64,000 nt of DNA from Mesorhizobium sp. B4-1-4. GTDB taxonomy: Bacteria > Pseudomonadota > Alphaproteobacteria > Rhizobiales > Rhizobiaceae. Shown here piece after piece: positions 1 through 7,095 of the stretch. The stretch spans positions 4,329,001 to 4,393,000 of the forward strand of contig NZ_CP083950.1 in the NCBI RefSeq assembly GCF_006439395.2, given 5' to 3'. Numbering within the stretch: the first letter of the stretch is position 1; every line of letters starts with the position of its first letter. The notes under the pieces were generated by a model, which made no database searches, was not told the origin of the DNA, and saw only the letters and a list, made by a program, of their open reading frames with translations. Both the position numbers and the translations under genes were made by a program.

Positions 1-1236
1 AAGGCCGACACCCATGGCGCCGGCCTCCTGGGCCGCCTCGATTTCCTCGAGCGAGCCGATATTGGCCGCGACCTCGATAACCCTTCCGTCGGCGCGTTTC
101 GGCGTCACCGTCTTGAAGGCGGTCAGGCCGGCACGCTCCTTTGCAGCCGCTTCGACGCGGCCGGCGAAGTCGGCGCGCGTCGCCGCGTCGGGATCGATGA
201 TCACATGCCCGGTGTTGCCGTCGAGCGCCACTTCATGTGCCGAACGCAAGGCATTGACCTGGTCGCCAAGGCCCAGCACCGCCGGGATGCCGTGTGAGCG
301 GGCGATGATGGCGATATGCGAAGTGGCGCCGCCATGGCCGCACACAACGCCGCCGATGCGTTTCAAGGGAGCGCGCGCCAGGTCCCAGGCGCCGATGTCG
401 TCGGCGATGAGAATGGCGCCCTCGGGGATGTTTTCGAGGCTGACATCGTCCTGCCCGAGCAGCACCAGGCAGATCTGCCGTCCGACCGCATGGACATCGT
501 CCGCCCGCGCATTGAGATAGTGATCATCGACGGCGCTGAAATCGGCGGCGATGGTGGACGCGGCGGTGATAACGGCCGAGACCGCGTCATTACCGCCCTT
601 GATCGCCTTCTCGGCCTCGCCGGTCAGGCTATCGTCGGCGGCGATATCGCGAAGCGCCGCGACGATGCCTCGGTCGCCGGCCGACAGGCTGTCCTGCGCC
701 AGGGCCCGGTCCATACGCGCCTGGACGGCGGCGACGGCGGCGCGGAACCTGTCGATCTCAGCGGCGATCTCGTCGGCCTGCAGCATGCGGCCCTGCCCGG
801 CGATCTCCGGCGGGAAATGCGCGAAGGCCGGGCCGATCGCGACGCCCTCGCTTGCGGCGACACCGCGCAGGCCATTTGTCTGGCCAGGTGCGGAAGTTGC
901 CGATTGGGGCGCTGGCGCGGGTGCCGCTTCCTGCCCGGCATCATTCGCCGGGCTCTGCGTTTCCGCTTCATCGTCAAGACCCGCCTTGGGGTTCTCGAGA
1001 TAGCCGATCAGCGCCTCGATAGCTTCGATGGCGTCGGCGCCGTTCGCCCGCACGGTAACTTCCTGGTTTTCCTTGACCGCCAGCAGCATCAGCTTGACCG
1101 AACTCTTGGCGCTGACCGCCTTGCCGTCCTTGACCAGCTCGACATCGGATTCGAAACCCTTGGCGAGCTTGACGAACCGCGTGGCGGGACGGGCGTGTAA
1201 ACCTTCATGCACTCTGACGATGGTCGAGCGTTCCAT
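1..1236 (-). CDS. HPr-Enzyme I fusion of a sugar PTS (3' end beyond window)
   Basis: Phosphotransferase that takes phosphate from phosphoenolpyruvate and passes it to EIIA. The first ~90 residues form an HPr domain with the active-site motif GLHARPA and a serine segment KSSVKLM. An Ala/Pro linker (about 100-140) leads into Enzyme I, whose phosphohistidine motif GGATSHIAI is intact. The frame is open to the left edge, so 412 residues are visible; the catalytic TIM-barrel lies outside. ATG at 1236 is chosen because HPr homology starts there. It is last in the minus-strand order GutM-EIIC-EIIBC-EIIA-HPr/EI, so it probably energises this sugar system specifically. It is not the nitrogen PTS (PtsP), because there is no GAF domain and an HPr is fused. 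Whether a further EIIA domain follows cannot be seen. Confidence 0.88.
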   Translation of the reverse strand, partial: MERSTIVRVHEGLHARPATRFVKLAKGFESDVELVKDGKAVSAKSSVKLMLLAVKENQEVTVRANGADAIEAIEALIGYLENPKAGLDDEAETQSPANDAGQEAAPAPAPQSATSAPGQTNGLRGVAASEGVAIGPAFAHFPPEIAGQGRMLQADEIAAEIDRFRAAVAAVQARMDRALAQDSLSAGDRGIVAALRDIAADDSLTGEAEKAIKGGNDAVSAVITAASTIAADFSAVDDHYLNARADDVHAVGRQICLVLLGQDDVSLENIPEGAILIADDIGAWDLARAPLKRIGGVVCGHGGATSHIAIIARSHGIPAVLGLGDQVNALRSAHEVALDGNTGHVIIDPDAATRADFAGRVEAAAKERAGLTAFKTVTPKRADGRVIEVAANIGSLEEIEAAQEAGAMGVGL

Positions 1237-1254
1237 GGCAAATACTCTGCTTTT

Positions 1255-1364
1255 TCTAGAGCAGTTTCGGCGTTTCAAGGGAACGGCGAACTGCTCTAAC
1301 TCTTTGTTTTGACGCGAATCCGGACGGAAAACCTTTTCACACTTTTCCCGGAATTGCTCTGGCG
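1255..1364. repeat. Interspersed palindromic intergenic repeat
   Basis: The gap between the EIIA and HPr-EI genes holds an inverted repeat built on AGAGCAGTT and AACTGCTCT (about 1255-1300), followed by a spacer and a tail with TTTTCC and GGAATTGCTCT. The tail resembles sequences at 7056-7095 and 36541-36592. I recall such units as common intergenic repeats in Mesorhizobium; that is memory, not a search. The hairpin could attenuate transcription between the two PTS genes. No gene is visible here. Confidence 0.6.
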
Positions 1365-1394
1365 CTGAGACCAGATAGGCCGCGGCGCGTGCTG

Positions 1395-1775
1395 TCAGGC
1401 GGCGATGGTGATGATCGCGCCTGTCTTCAGGGCGGCCACGAGCGCTTCAGTGTCGACTTGCGAAGCGCAGATCTCGCCCGGCCTCTCGGCCTCGGTGGCG
1501 CCGTTGAACGAGATGACGACGTGGCCCATTTCGAGCACCTTGCTCCAGGCGCTGGAGCCAACCGCTGTTATAACGGCTGAAACCGGACCGACGGTGATCG
1601 AAGCGCCCTTGGGAGGCGCCCCGTCACTTGGTTCCTGCTCCGTCTTGTGCAGGACGGAGACTTCGGCAAGCTCCGGCGGCGAGCCATCCGCGAACAGGAT
1701 GACCACGCCCCCTTCGGCAAGGTCCGCCACTTCGGGCCCGATGGAAGTGACCCGTGTTCTCAACAGAACCGTCAT
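1395..1775 (-). CDS. srlB: PTS glucitol/sorbitol-type EIIA component
   Basis: Cytoplasmic EIIA of the glucitol/sorbitol family. It accepts phosphate from HPr on a histidine and gives it to EIIB. At 126 residues it matches the family length, and its order of segments follows E. coli SrlB: N-terminal MTVLLRTRVTSIG, the probable active histidine in VLHK, and the later GHVVISFNG block. ATG at 1775 has GAGG about 8 bases upstream. It lies 27 bases after the EIIBC gene, so it is very probably co-transcribed. The exact sugar cannot be deduced; other hexitols or pentitols are possible. Confidence 0.9.
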   Translation of the reverse strand: MTVLLRTRVTSIGPEVADLAEGGVVILFADGSPPELAEVSVLHKTEQEPSDGAPPKGASITVGPVSAVITAVGSSAWSKVLEMGHVVISFNGATEAERPGEICASQVDTEALVAALKTGAIITIAA

Positions 1776-1802
1776 GTGGCGAACCTCATTTCCTTACTCT
1801 CT

Positions 1803-2804
1803 TTAAAACACGATCAGGCTGACGACCCAGGCAATCAACACCGAGACCGGGCCCATGATCTGGCGGCTGATGAGCACCGCCGGCACGCCGATTTCGATCG
1901 TCTTCGGCTTGGCTTCACCGAGCGCCAGGCCGACGGGCACGAAGTCGCAGCCCACCTGGGTGTTGTAGGCAAACAGCGCCGGCAGGGCCATTGCCGGCGA
2001 AATCGTGCCGTTGGCGATCTGCGGGCCGATGATGGCAACACCGATGACCTGCGCGATGACAGCGCCTGGCCCGAGGATGGGCGACAGGAACGGCAGGCCG
2101 CAGATGGCCGATATGACCAGCAGGCCGACGATGTTGTTGGCCAGCGGACCCATCGGCTGCGCCAGCACGTCGCCGATGCCGGTGTAGAGGATCAGGCCGA
2201 TGAGCATGGTCACGAAGGCCATGAACGGCAGCACGTTGCGCACCACCTGGTCGATCGTGCGGCGGCCGGCATTGAAGAAGATGCCGACCACACGGCCCAT
2301 GGCGCGGCCGATCGTGCTGATGAAGCCGATCAACCCGCCTTCGCTCGGCAGCGGCTGCGTCGCGGCCGCTTTGGTGTTGCTTGAACTCATCGATGCTGCT
2401 CCCCCCGCAGTGGTGACCGCCTCGGATCCGTCCGCCATTGTGACGTTGGCCGGCTTCACGCCCGAAACGTAGATGTCCTCCGTGATGAACTGGGCGAGCG
2501 GCCCAGCCTGTCCGACCGGCGTCAGATTGACGGTCGGGATGCGCTTGCGCGGATAGACGCCGCACCGGGCGGTGCCGCCGCAGTCGACGACGACGACAGC
2601 CATCTCGCCTTCGATCGGCGGTGCCTTGAAGCCGTCGACGGCCTCTGCGCCGGTCATATCGGCGATGAGCTGCGCCACCGGGTGGATGCCGCCGCCGGTG
2701 ACGGAGACGACCTTGTTGCGCTGCTCGGTCGGCTCGATGACGAGCGGACCGCCCCAACCTGTGGAGCCCCGGGAGATCTTTACGGCTTTGTATGTCTTGG
2801 CCAT
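1803..2804 (-). CDS. srlE: PTS glucitol/sorbitol-type EIIBC component
   Basis: Membrane component carrying the EIIB domain and the second part of the permease. The N-terminal ~170 residues are EIIB, with the expected phosphocysteine in DCGGTARCGVYPRKR. The rest is hydrophobic, with PFMAFVTMLIGLI and LSPILGPGAVIAQVIG, both typical of SrlE. At 333 residues it is slightly longer than E. coli SrlE because of an Ala/Ser-rich linker around residues 125-150. It sits 16 bases after the EIIC gene and 27 before EIIA. The split EIIC/EIIBC arrangement is specific to this PTS family, so the family call is firm even though the substrate is not. Confidence 0.93.
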   Translation of the reverse strand: MAKTYKAVKISRGSTGWGGPLVIEPTEQRNKVVSVTGGGIHPVAQLIADMTGAEAVDGFKAPPIEGEMAVVVVDCGGTARCGVYPRKRIPTVNLTPVGQAGPLAQFITEDIYVSGVKPANVTMADGSEAVTTAGGAASMSSSNTKAAATQPLPSEGGLIGFISTIGRAMGRVVGIFFNAGRRTIDQVVRNVLPFMAFVTMLIGLILYTGIGDVLAQPMGPLANNIVGLLVISAICGLPFLSPILGPGAVIAQVIGVAIIGPQIANGTISPAMALPALFAYNTQVGCDFVPVGLALGEAKPKTIEIGVPAVLISRQIMGPVSVLIAWVVSLIVF

Positions 2805-2820
2805 GATGTCCTCCCCGCCC

Positions 2821-3588
2821 TTACAGCTCGACGCCCTGGCGGCGTGCCATTATGGCGGTGATGCGCTCGGTCAGCATGCCCTTGAGCAGGATGACGACGA
2901 GGCCGACGATGGCGTACCAGATCGCCACCTTGACGTGGTAGCCGGCGACGACGACGCCCCGTTTCTCAAGGTCGAGCAAGGCCACGAGCATGCCGCCCCA
3001 GACGAAATATTCGCCAGGGTTGATGTGCGGGAAAAGGCCGAGCGGCGGGTGCACGTAGGATACGGCAGCGTCGTAGAAGGCGGGCTTGTGCTTTTCTTCC
3101 AGGAACGAGCCGAAGGTGTAGGCCATCGGGTTGGTGAGGAAGAACACCGCTAGCAGCGGCAGCACGGTATAGCGGGTCAGCGCGATGCGGCCGGCGCCGC
3201 GCGCCAGGCCGTGGACACGCTCTTCGCCGACCAGTTCGGTGACGGCGTAGAAGGCCGTCATCAGCACGACAAGTGTCGGGATGATGCCGGTGACGAACCC
3301 GGCGAAAACCTCGCCGCCCTTCTGGAAGATGCCGATGAAGTACTTGCCGATGGCAGTCAGCCAGCCAAGCTGCTCCTCCTGCTGCACGTTTTTCAGCTGT
3401 TCCTTCAGCTGATCGGCGGTGACCGGCGCGCTGTCGGTCTGCGCCTGCGCCAGAACTACGAGATGGTCGGAAGCATGCTCGACGGCGAGCTTGCCATGCA
3501 AAGCAGCATCCGAGACCATGGCACCCGCGACATGCAGATTGTGCACGGCCATGTCGGCATGCTGCGCCAACAACGAAAATACAGACAT
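2821..3588 (-). CDS. srlA: PTS glucitol/sorbitol-type EIIC component with N-terminal extension
   Basis: Permease component that binds and moves the polyol through the inner membrane. The SrlA core starts near residue 80 (FIGIFQKGGEVFAGFVTGI) and contains FLTNPMAYTFGSF and LFPHINPGEYFVWGG, which are family hallmarks. The protein is 255 residues, some 65 to 70 longer than E. coli SrlA. The extra N-terminus is rich in His, Ala and Gln and not clearly a signal peptide. The start at 3588 is supported by GGAGGAG just upstream and continuous coding-like composition, so the extension looks real. Second gene of the minus-strand PTS operon. Confidence 0.9.
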   Translation of the reverse strand: MSVFSLLAQHADMAVHNLHVAGAMVSDAALHGKLAVEHASDHLVVLAQAQTDSAPVTADQLKEQLKNVQQEEQLGWLTAIGKYFIGIFQKGGEVFAGFVTGIIPTLVVLMTAFYAVTELVGEERVHGLARGAGRIALTRYTVLPLLAVFFLTNPMAYTFGSFLEEKHKPAFYDAAVSYVHPPLGLFPHINPGEYFVWGGMLVALLDLEKRGVVVAGYHVKVAIWYAIVGLVVILLKGMLTERITAIMARRQGVEL

Positions 3589-3654
3589 TTCTCCTCCTTA
3601 TGCCGCCCGCCGGTTGAGCCCAGTCGGTGCGCGGCGTCCTCTAAGTCCTTGCTA

Positions 3655-4092
3655 CTAAGCCCTTGCTACATTCAAGCCGGACAGGCCCGGCTTCTTCCCC
3701 GGCTCTGACCGTGCTTTGTCGATCTGTTCGATCGCCCGTTTCACGGCCTCGGCCACACCGGGTTCCCCCTCCCCCATGATCGCAGGGTTGGACCGGAGTC
3801 GATCGAGGGGAGCACCCTCGAATTCTTCATGTCGCTTGAATTTCGTGAAGACGGATCGCCCGCTCATCACCATCATGCGGCGCACGATCAGGTCGGGCGT
3901 CACCACGACGAGCGCGATGGTCCCCTTGGCCAACCGGCCGCGAAAATTGCCGGCGCCGACGAAGCCATCCTTGTATTGGTCGGTGACACCGCGGAAGACA
4001 TCCGAATAGTGCCGCATCTGCAGCCAGACGCCGAGCGACTGCAGCGCCCACACAATAACCAGCAGAAGCAGTCCCCACTGCCAAATCGCCAT
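3655..4092 (-). CDS. gutM: GutM-like glucitol operon activator
   Basis: A 145-residue protein of the GutM/SrlM family: one N-terminal membrane-like segment (about residues 4-22, WGLLLLVIVWALQSLGVW) followed by a basic and mixed domain with GNFRGRLAKGTIALVVVTPD and FTKFKRHEEFEG. In E. coli GutM activates the glucitol operon; that role is inferred here from family and position. The start at 4092 has GGAGGAG 5 bases upstream. It is the first gene of the minus-strand PTS operon, 66 bases before EIIC, directly downstream of the palindrome at 4179-4199. Confidence 0.85.
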   Translation of the reverse strand: MAIWQWGLLLLVIVWALQSLGVWLQMRHYSDVFRGVTDQYKDGFVGAGNFRGRLAKGTIALVVVTPDLIVRRMMVMSGRSVFTKFKRHEEFEGAPLDRLRSNPAIMGEGEPGVAEAVKRAIEQIDKARSEPGKKPGLSGLNVARA

Positions 4093-4178
4093 TCGGTTCT
4101 CCTCCCGAAGTCTTCGTCGAAGCGCACCTTGGACCGATGTGCGACAACAGCAAAGTGAGAACATTTGTTTCCGCGAAT

Positions 4179-4199
4179 GTCAATATGTATGATATTGAC
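4179..4199. promoter_or_regulatory. 21-bp palindromic operator in divergent promoter region
   Basis: Arms GTCAATAT and ATATTGAC separated by GTATG form a perfect inverted repeat between the PTS operon (minus, start 4092) and the plus-strand gene at 4283. Location and symmetry fit a dimeric repressor or activator controlling both directions. Just beside it, at 4159-4167, lies GAACATTTG, a string that recurs upstream of the genes at 5028 and (as GAACATCTG) 11904. No regulator gene is adjacent inside the window. Confidence 0.6.
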
Positions 4200-4282
4200 C
4201 GCATCAGCTCATCCACAGGGCCGCAGGCCGATTTCGGCGGCGGCACGGCTGTGCTAGCCTGTAACCAAACGGGATGCATGCA

Positions 4283-4924
4283 ATGGAACTGCCCTTCAGG
4301 GACGAACTGGCCCTTATGCCCGACCTGCGCCACAGGTTGCGGCAGTTGCGCTGGTTCCGCGCCACCTTCCGCGGCAGCGCCAAGGTGGTTTCGGACACGT
4401 TCGGCGTGCGTTTCGAGATCGACGAGGCGAAGCTTACCCGGGCCTTTCTCGATTGGGTCGAGATCATGGAAGCGCAAAAGCGCTTCGCCGAAGTCGACCG
4501 CGCCGACTTTATCGTCTTTGCCGCCGGCCTCGTGTTGCGCGAACTGATAAAGCAGGCGCCGGCCAGGGAAATCTCCGGCCTCGCGGAACTGACCGAAACA
4601 GAGCAGAATGCCAGCACGCTGGAGATCATCCGCTTCTGGCCGGAGGGCTTCGTCTACACCAACTATTGCGTCTCTGCGATTTCAGCCATCTACGAGCAGG
4701 AGTTCGGCTCAGCACCCAGCATCGACAAATGCGCCGACGATCTGCGCACCTGGTGGTCCTATCGCGAGAACGTGACCGAGATGCCGGCCTATGCGGTGGC
4801 TTTCCTCGACCGCTTCCTCGGCGCCGAGCCGAACTGGATCACGCCGGACCGCGCACAGTCACGGCAAGCCATGCAACGGGCGCTCGGCTCCTCCCGCGCC
4901 AGCGATGCGTTGCGCCGGCTTTGA
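4283..4924 (+). CDS. Conserved protein of unknown function
   Basis: I do not recognise the family. The 213-residue product is soluble, mostly alpha-helical in composition, with no signal peptide and no obvious catalytic motif. Features are an acidic/aromatic middle (IIRFWPEGFVYTNYC) and a Trp-rich segment DDLRTWWSYRENV. The frame also has an ATG at 4274, but 4283 is preferred because GGGA then lies at normal distance. It is divergent from the sugar PTS operon across a palindrome and followed by a HAD phosphatase, so a link to sugar metabolism is possible but unproven. Third-position GC is high, supporting a real gene. Confidence 0.7.
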   Translation: MELPFRDELALMPDLRHRLRQLRWFRATFRGSAKVVSDTFGVRFEIDEAKLTRAFLDWVEIMEAQKRFAEVDRADFIVFAAGLVLRELIKQAPAREISGLAELTETEQNASTLEIIRFWPEGFVYTNYCVSAISAIYEQEFGSAPSIDKCADDLRTWWSYRENVTEMPAYAVAFLDRFLGAEPNWITPDRAQSRQAMQRALGSSRASDALRRL

Positions 4925-5027
4925 CCGCCCTCCGGTTTCGTTCTCAAACGCCTCAAACCACCGCGCTATTGAACATTTGACTTTTTGCCGATAGCGATGT
5001 GCGAATCTGACTTGAGGAGACAAGCGC

Positions 5028-5702
5028 GTGGCGCGACCAAGGCCTATCATTTTCGATTGCGACGGCGTTCTCGTCGATAGCGAGCCGCTGGCGGCCCAAG
5101 CTTATAAGCGGGTCTATGAAAAGCACGGCATGCCCGGTGTCCACGGCGGCATCATCGCCCAGTGCATCGGCATGAAGCAGTCGGACATCATCGTCAGGAT
5201 CAAGGAATTGACCGGCCATCAATTTCCGGCGGCGGCTGACGGCGACATCTGGGCCGAAACCAAGGTCCTGTTTTCCGAGGAGTTGAAACCAACGTCCGGA
5301 ATTTCCGCCTTTCTCACGGCGCTCACCGGCGATCGCTGCGTGGCATCGTCGTCTTCGGTCGAGCGCATAAACCACAGCCTCGCGGTGACCGGACTGGCCC
5401 GCTTCTTCGGCGATGCGATCTACAGTTCCTCGATGGTCAAGAACGGCAAGCCTGCGCCGGACATCTTCTTGTTCGCCGCGGCAAAAATGGGCGCCAACCC
5501 GGCCGATTGCATCGTCATCGAGGATTCGCCCTTCGGCATCCAGGGCGCGGTCGCCGCCGGCATGACGGCGATCGGCTACACCGGTGGCGGCCACACCTAT
5601 GCCGAGCACGGCGCGCGACTGAAAGCGGCCGGAGCCGACTTCGTCTGCGCCGACTGGCAGGAAGTTAGCCGGCAACTATCCGGGCTCGGTGTGCCGGCCT
5701 GA
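5028..5702 (+). CDS. HAD-IA family sugar-phosphate phosphatase
   Basis: Haloacid-dehalogenase hydrolase, 224 residues, of the beta-phosphoglucomutase/phosphatase type. Motif I is FDCDGVLVDSE with both catalytic aspartates; the motif II region reads CVASSSSVERI; a lysine lies in MVKNGKPAPDIF; motif IV is VIEDSPFGIQGA. The start is GTG at 5028, with GAGGAGA seven bases upstream. It lies about 100 bases after the unknown gene and converges on the DUF930 gene (5 bases between stops). Given the nearby PTS it may dephosphorylate a PTS-delivered polyol phosphate, but HAD substrate range cannot be read from sequence. Confidence 0.88.
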   Translation: MARPRPIIFDCDGVLVDSEPLAAQAYKRVYEKHGMPGVHGGIIAQCIGMKQSDIIVRIKELTGHQFPAAADGDIWAETKVLFSEELKPTSGISAFLTALTGDRCVASSSSVERINHSLAVTGLARFFGDAIYSSSMVKNGKPAPDIFLFAAAKMGANPADCIVIEDSPFGIQGAVAAGMTAIGYTGGGHTYAEHGARLKAAGADFVCADWQEVSRQLSGLGVPA

Positions 5703-5706
5703 TCCG

Positions 5707-6885
5707 TTACCGGTTAGGCAGTCCAAGGCGGGTCCATTCTTCGGGCGGGATCGCAGGCCCGACACGGAAGGTGAAGGACAAGACCCTCGTCGCATCGGGG
5801 TCGACCTCGCACCGGAAGCTCAGATGGTACCATTTTGTAGGTGTGCGGAAAGCGACATCCGGGGCGTCGAGAATATTGCCGGCCTTCAGCGGAACACTTG
5901 GGATCAAGTCGGGAAAATAAGAGGCGTCCACCAATTGCTGGTCCAACGCGCTGGCGCAAAGTCTGGCAGCACGCTGACCGCGAGGCATGCCATCCATTGC
6001 GGTCATGGCCAGCGCATCACCGGTCGCGCCCTGCGAATAGAGGCTGCGAACACCCGGAAGACCCGAGTAACTCGGCGATGCAGCAACGGCTGCGTCCTTG
6101 GAACTTGGCCTCCCGGCGCTCCCGCTTCGGGACTTCGAAACCTTTGCCGGATTGGGCTTCGGCGCGTCTGCGGGTTTGGGCGTAGGCGCTTCCGCCGATG
6201 TGGGAAGCTCGATCTCGCCGTCGCCGCCAGCGGCAGCCAACGGCGTTGGTGCCGTCGCTGTCTGCTTGCCGGCATCGTGTGCTTCCGTCTCTTGCTTGTC
6301 AGCCTGCTGTTTAGCTGGGTCCTGGGTTGAAGTTGCCTGCTTCTCCTGTGCGGGCTCAGCATCCTTCGGCGCGGTTATCGACTTCTCGCTGGCCTTGGCT
6401 GAATCTGTCCGCTCTTCGGGGGCTGCCGACGCGGCGGATTTGTTCTCTGCATCCTTCGGCGCGACAGGCGGCTTCGAATCCTCGGCCGGCGACGGCGAGT
6501 TGTCCTGAGCGCTGGCCCCGTCCAGGGATTTCCTGGGGCCGGTGTCCTTGGCGCCGAACTGAAAAACAGGTTTCAGCACCTCGATTGGCGAGGGCTTGCG
6601 CGGCTGCTGTTCCGGCGGAGGCGGCTTATCGACCTTCTGCTCGGGCGGCTTTTCAACCTTCGGTTCCGGCGGCTTTTCCTTTGGCGACGGCGCAGGGGCA
6701 GGTTTCGGTTTGGGCTGATCGGGCGGAGGGACGATCGCGATGTTTACCGGTTGCTCCTGCTGCGGCTGTTGGGGAGGCCTCGGCAGGCTGTAGACCAGGA
6801 GCGCTGCGATGAGCGCATGCAGGACCAGCGATGCGGACAAGCCCCATAGCAAATTCCGACGCCACTCTCGTGTCTCGTCCTTCAT
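5707..6885 (-). CDS. DUF930 domain protein, inner-membrane anchored, Pro-rich
   Basis: Three parts: a short cytoplasmic N-terminus and one transmembrane segment (about residues 12-32), a long low-complexity region rich in Pro, Lys, Glu and Ala (about 35-250), and a C-terminal globular domain (about 285-392) matching my recollection of DUF930, with ARLCASALDQQL and WYHLSFRCEVD. The layout resembles TonB/TolA-like proteins that span the periplasm, but no TonB C-terminal motif is visible. ATG at 6885 is preferred over the longer TTG start at 6921 because MKDETREWRRNL directly precedes the membrane segment. Function unknown. Confidence 0.75.
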   Translation of the reverse strand: MKDETREWRRNLLWGLSASLVLHALIAALLVYSLPRPPQQPQQEQPVNIAIVPPPDQPKPKPAPAPSPKEKPPEPKVEKPPEQKVDKPPPPEQQPRKPSPIEVLKPVFQFGAKDTGPRKSLDGASAQDNSPSPAEDSKPPVAPKDAENKSAASAAPEERTDSAKASEKSITAPKDAEPAQEKQATSTQDPAKQQADKQETEAHDAGKQTATAPTPLAAAGGDGEIELPTSAEAPTPKPADAPKPNPAKVSKSRSGSAGRPSSKDAAVAASPSYSGLPGVRSLYSQGATGDALAMTAMDGMPRGQRAARLCASALDQQLVDASYFPDLIPSVPLKAGNILDAPDVAFRTPTKWYHLSFRCEVDPDATRVLSFTFRVGPAIPPEEWTRLGLPNR

Positions 6886-7055
6886 GCTGACCGATGTGGA
6901 ATGAAATAGCGGCGGCTTCAAGCATAGCCATCGGATTGGTTTAATTTAACCGCTGACAGCTTGGTGATCTGGATGGGCACTGGCAGGGCCGCGCCCCGGA
7001 GACAGGCGCGGCTCGACGATCCGTTGCAACTGACGCCGCCTGGCCGGCGACGCGC

Positions 7056-7095
7056 GCAATTCCAGGAAAACCGCTGCGCCTTTTCCTGGAATTGC
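7056..7095. terminator. Hairpin terminator made from an interspersed repeat
   Basis: A 15-bp perfect stem (arms beginning GCAATTCCAGG and ending CCTGGAATTGC) with a 10-base loop abuts the stop codon of the E2 gene. Runs of A and T flank the loop, so the structure could end minus-strand transcription of the dehydrogenase operon. The arm sequence recurs near 36541 and in the tail of the repeat at 1255-1364, suggesting a mobile repeat reused as a terminator. Confidence 0.65.

Noticed and set aside
1..1236. Nitrogen PTS protein PtsP
   Set aside because: There is no GAF domain; an HPr domain is fused at the N-terminus and the gene ends a glucitol-type operon.
4970..4980. Additional BetI-like box near the HAD gene (TTGAACATTTG)
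   Set aside because: Only one half-site; no TTCAA at the N6 spacing and no link to the amine cluster.
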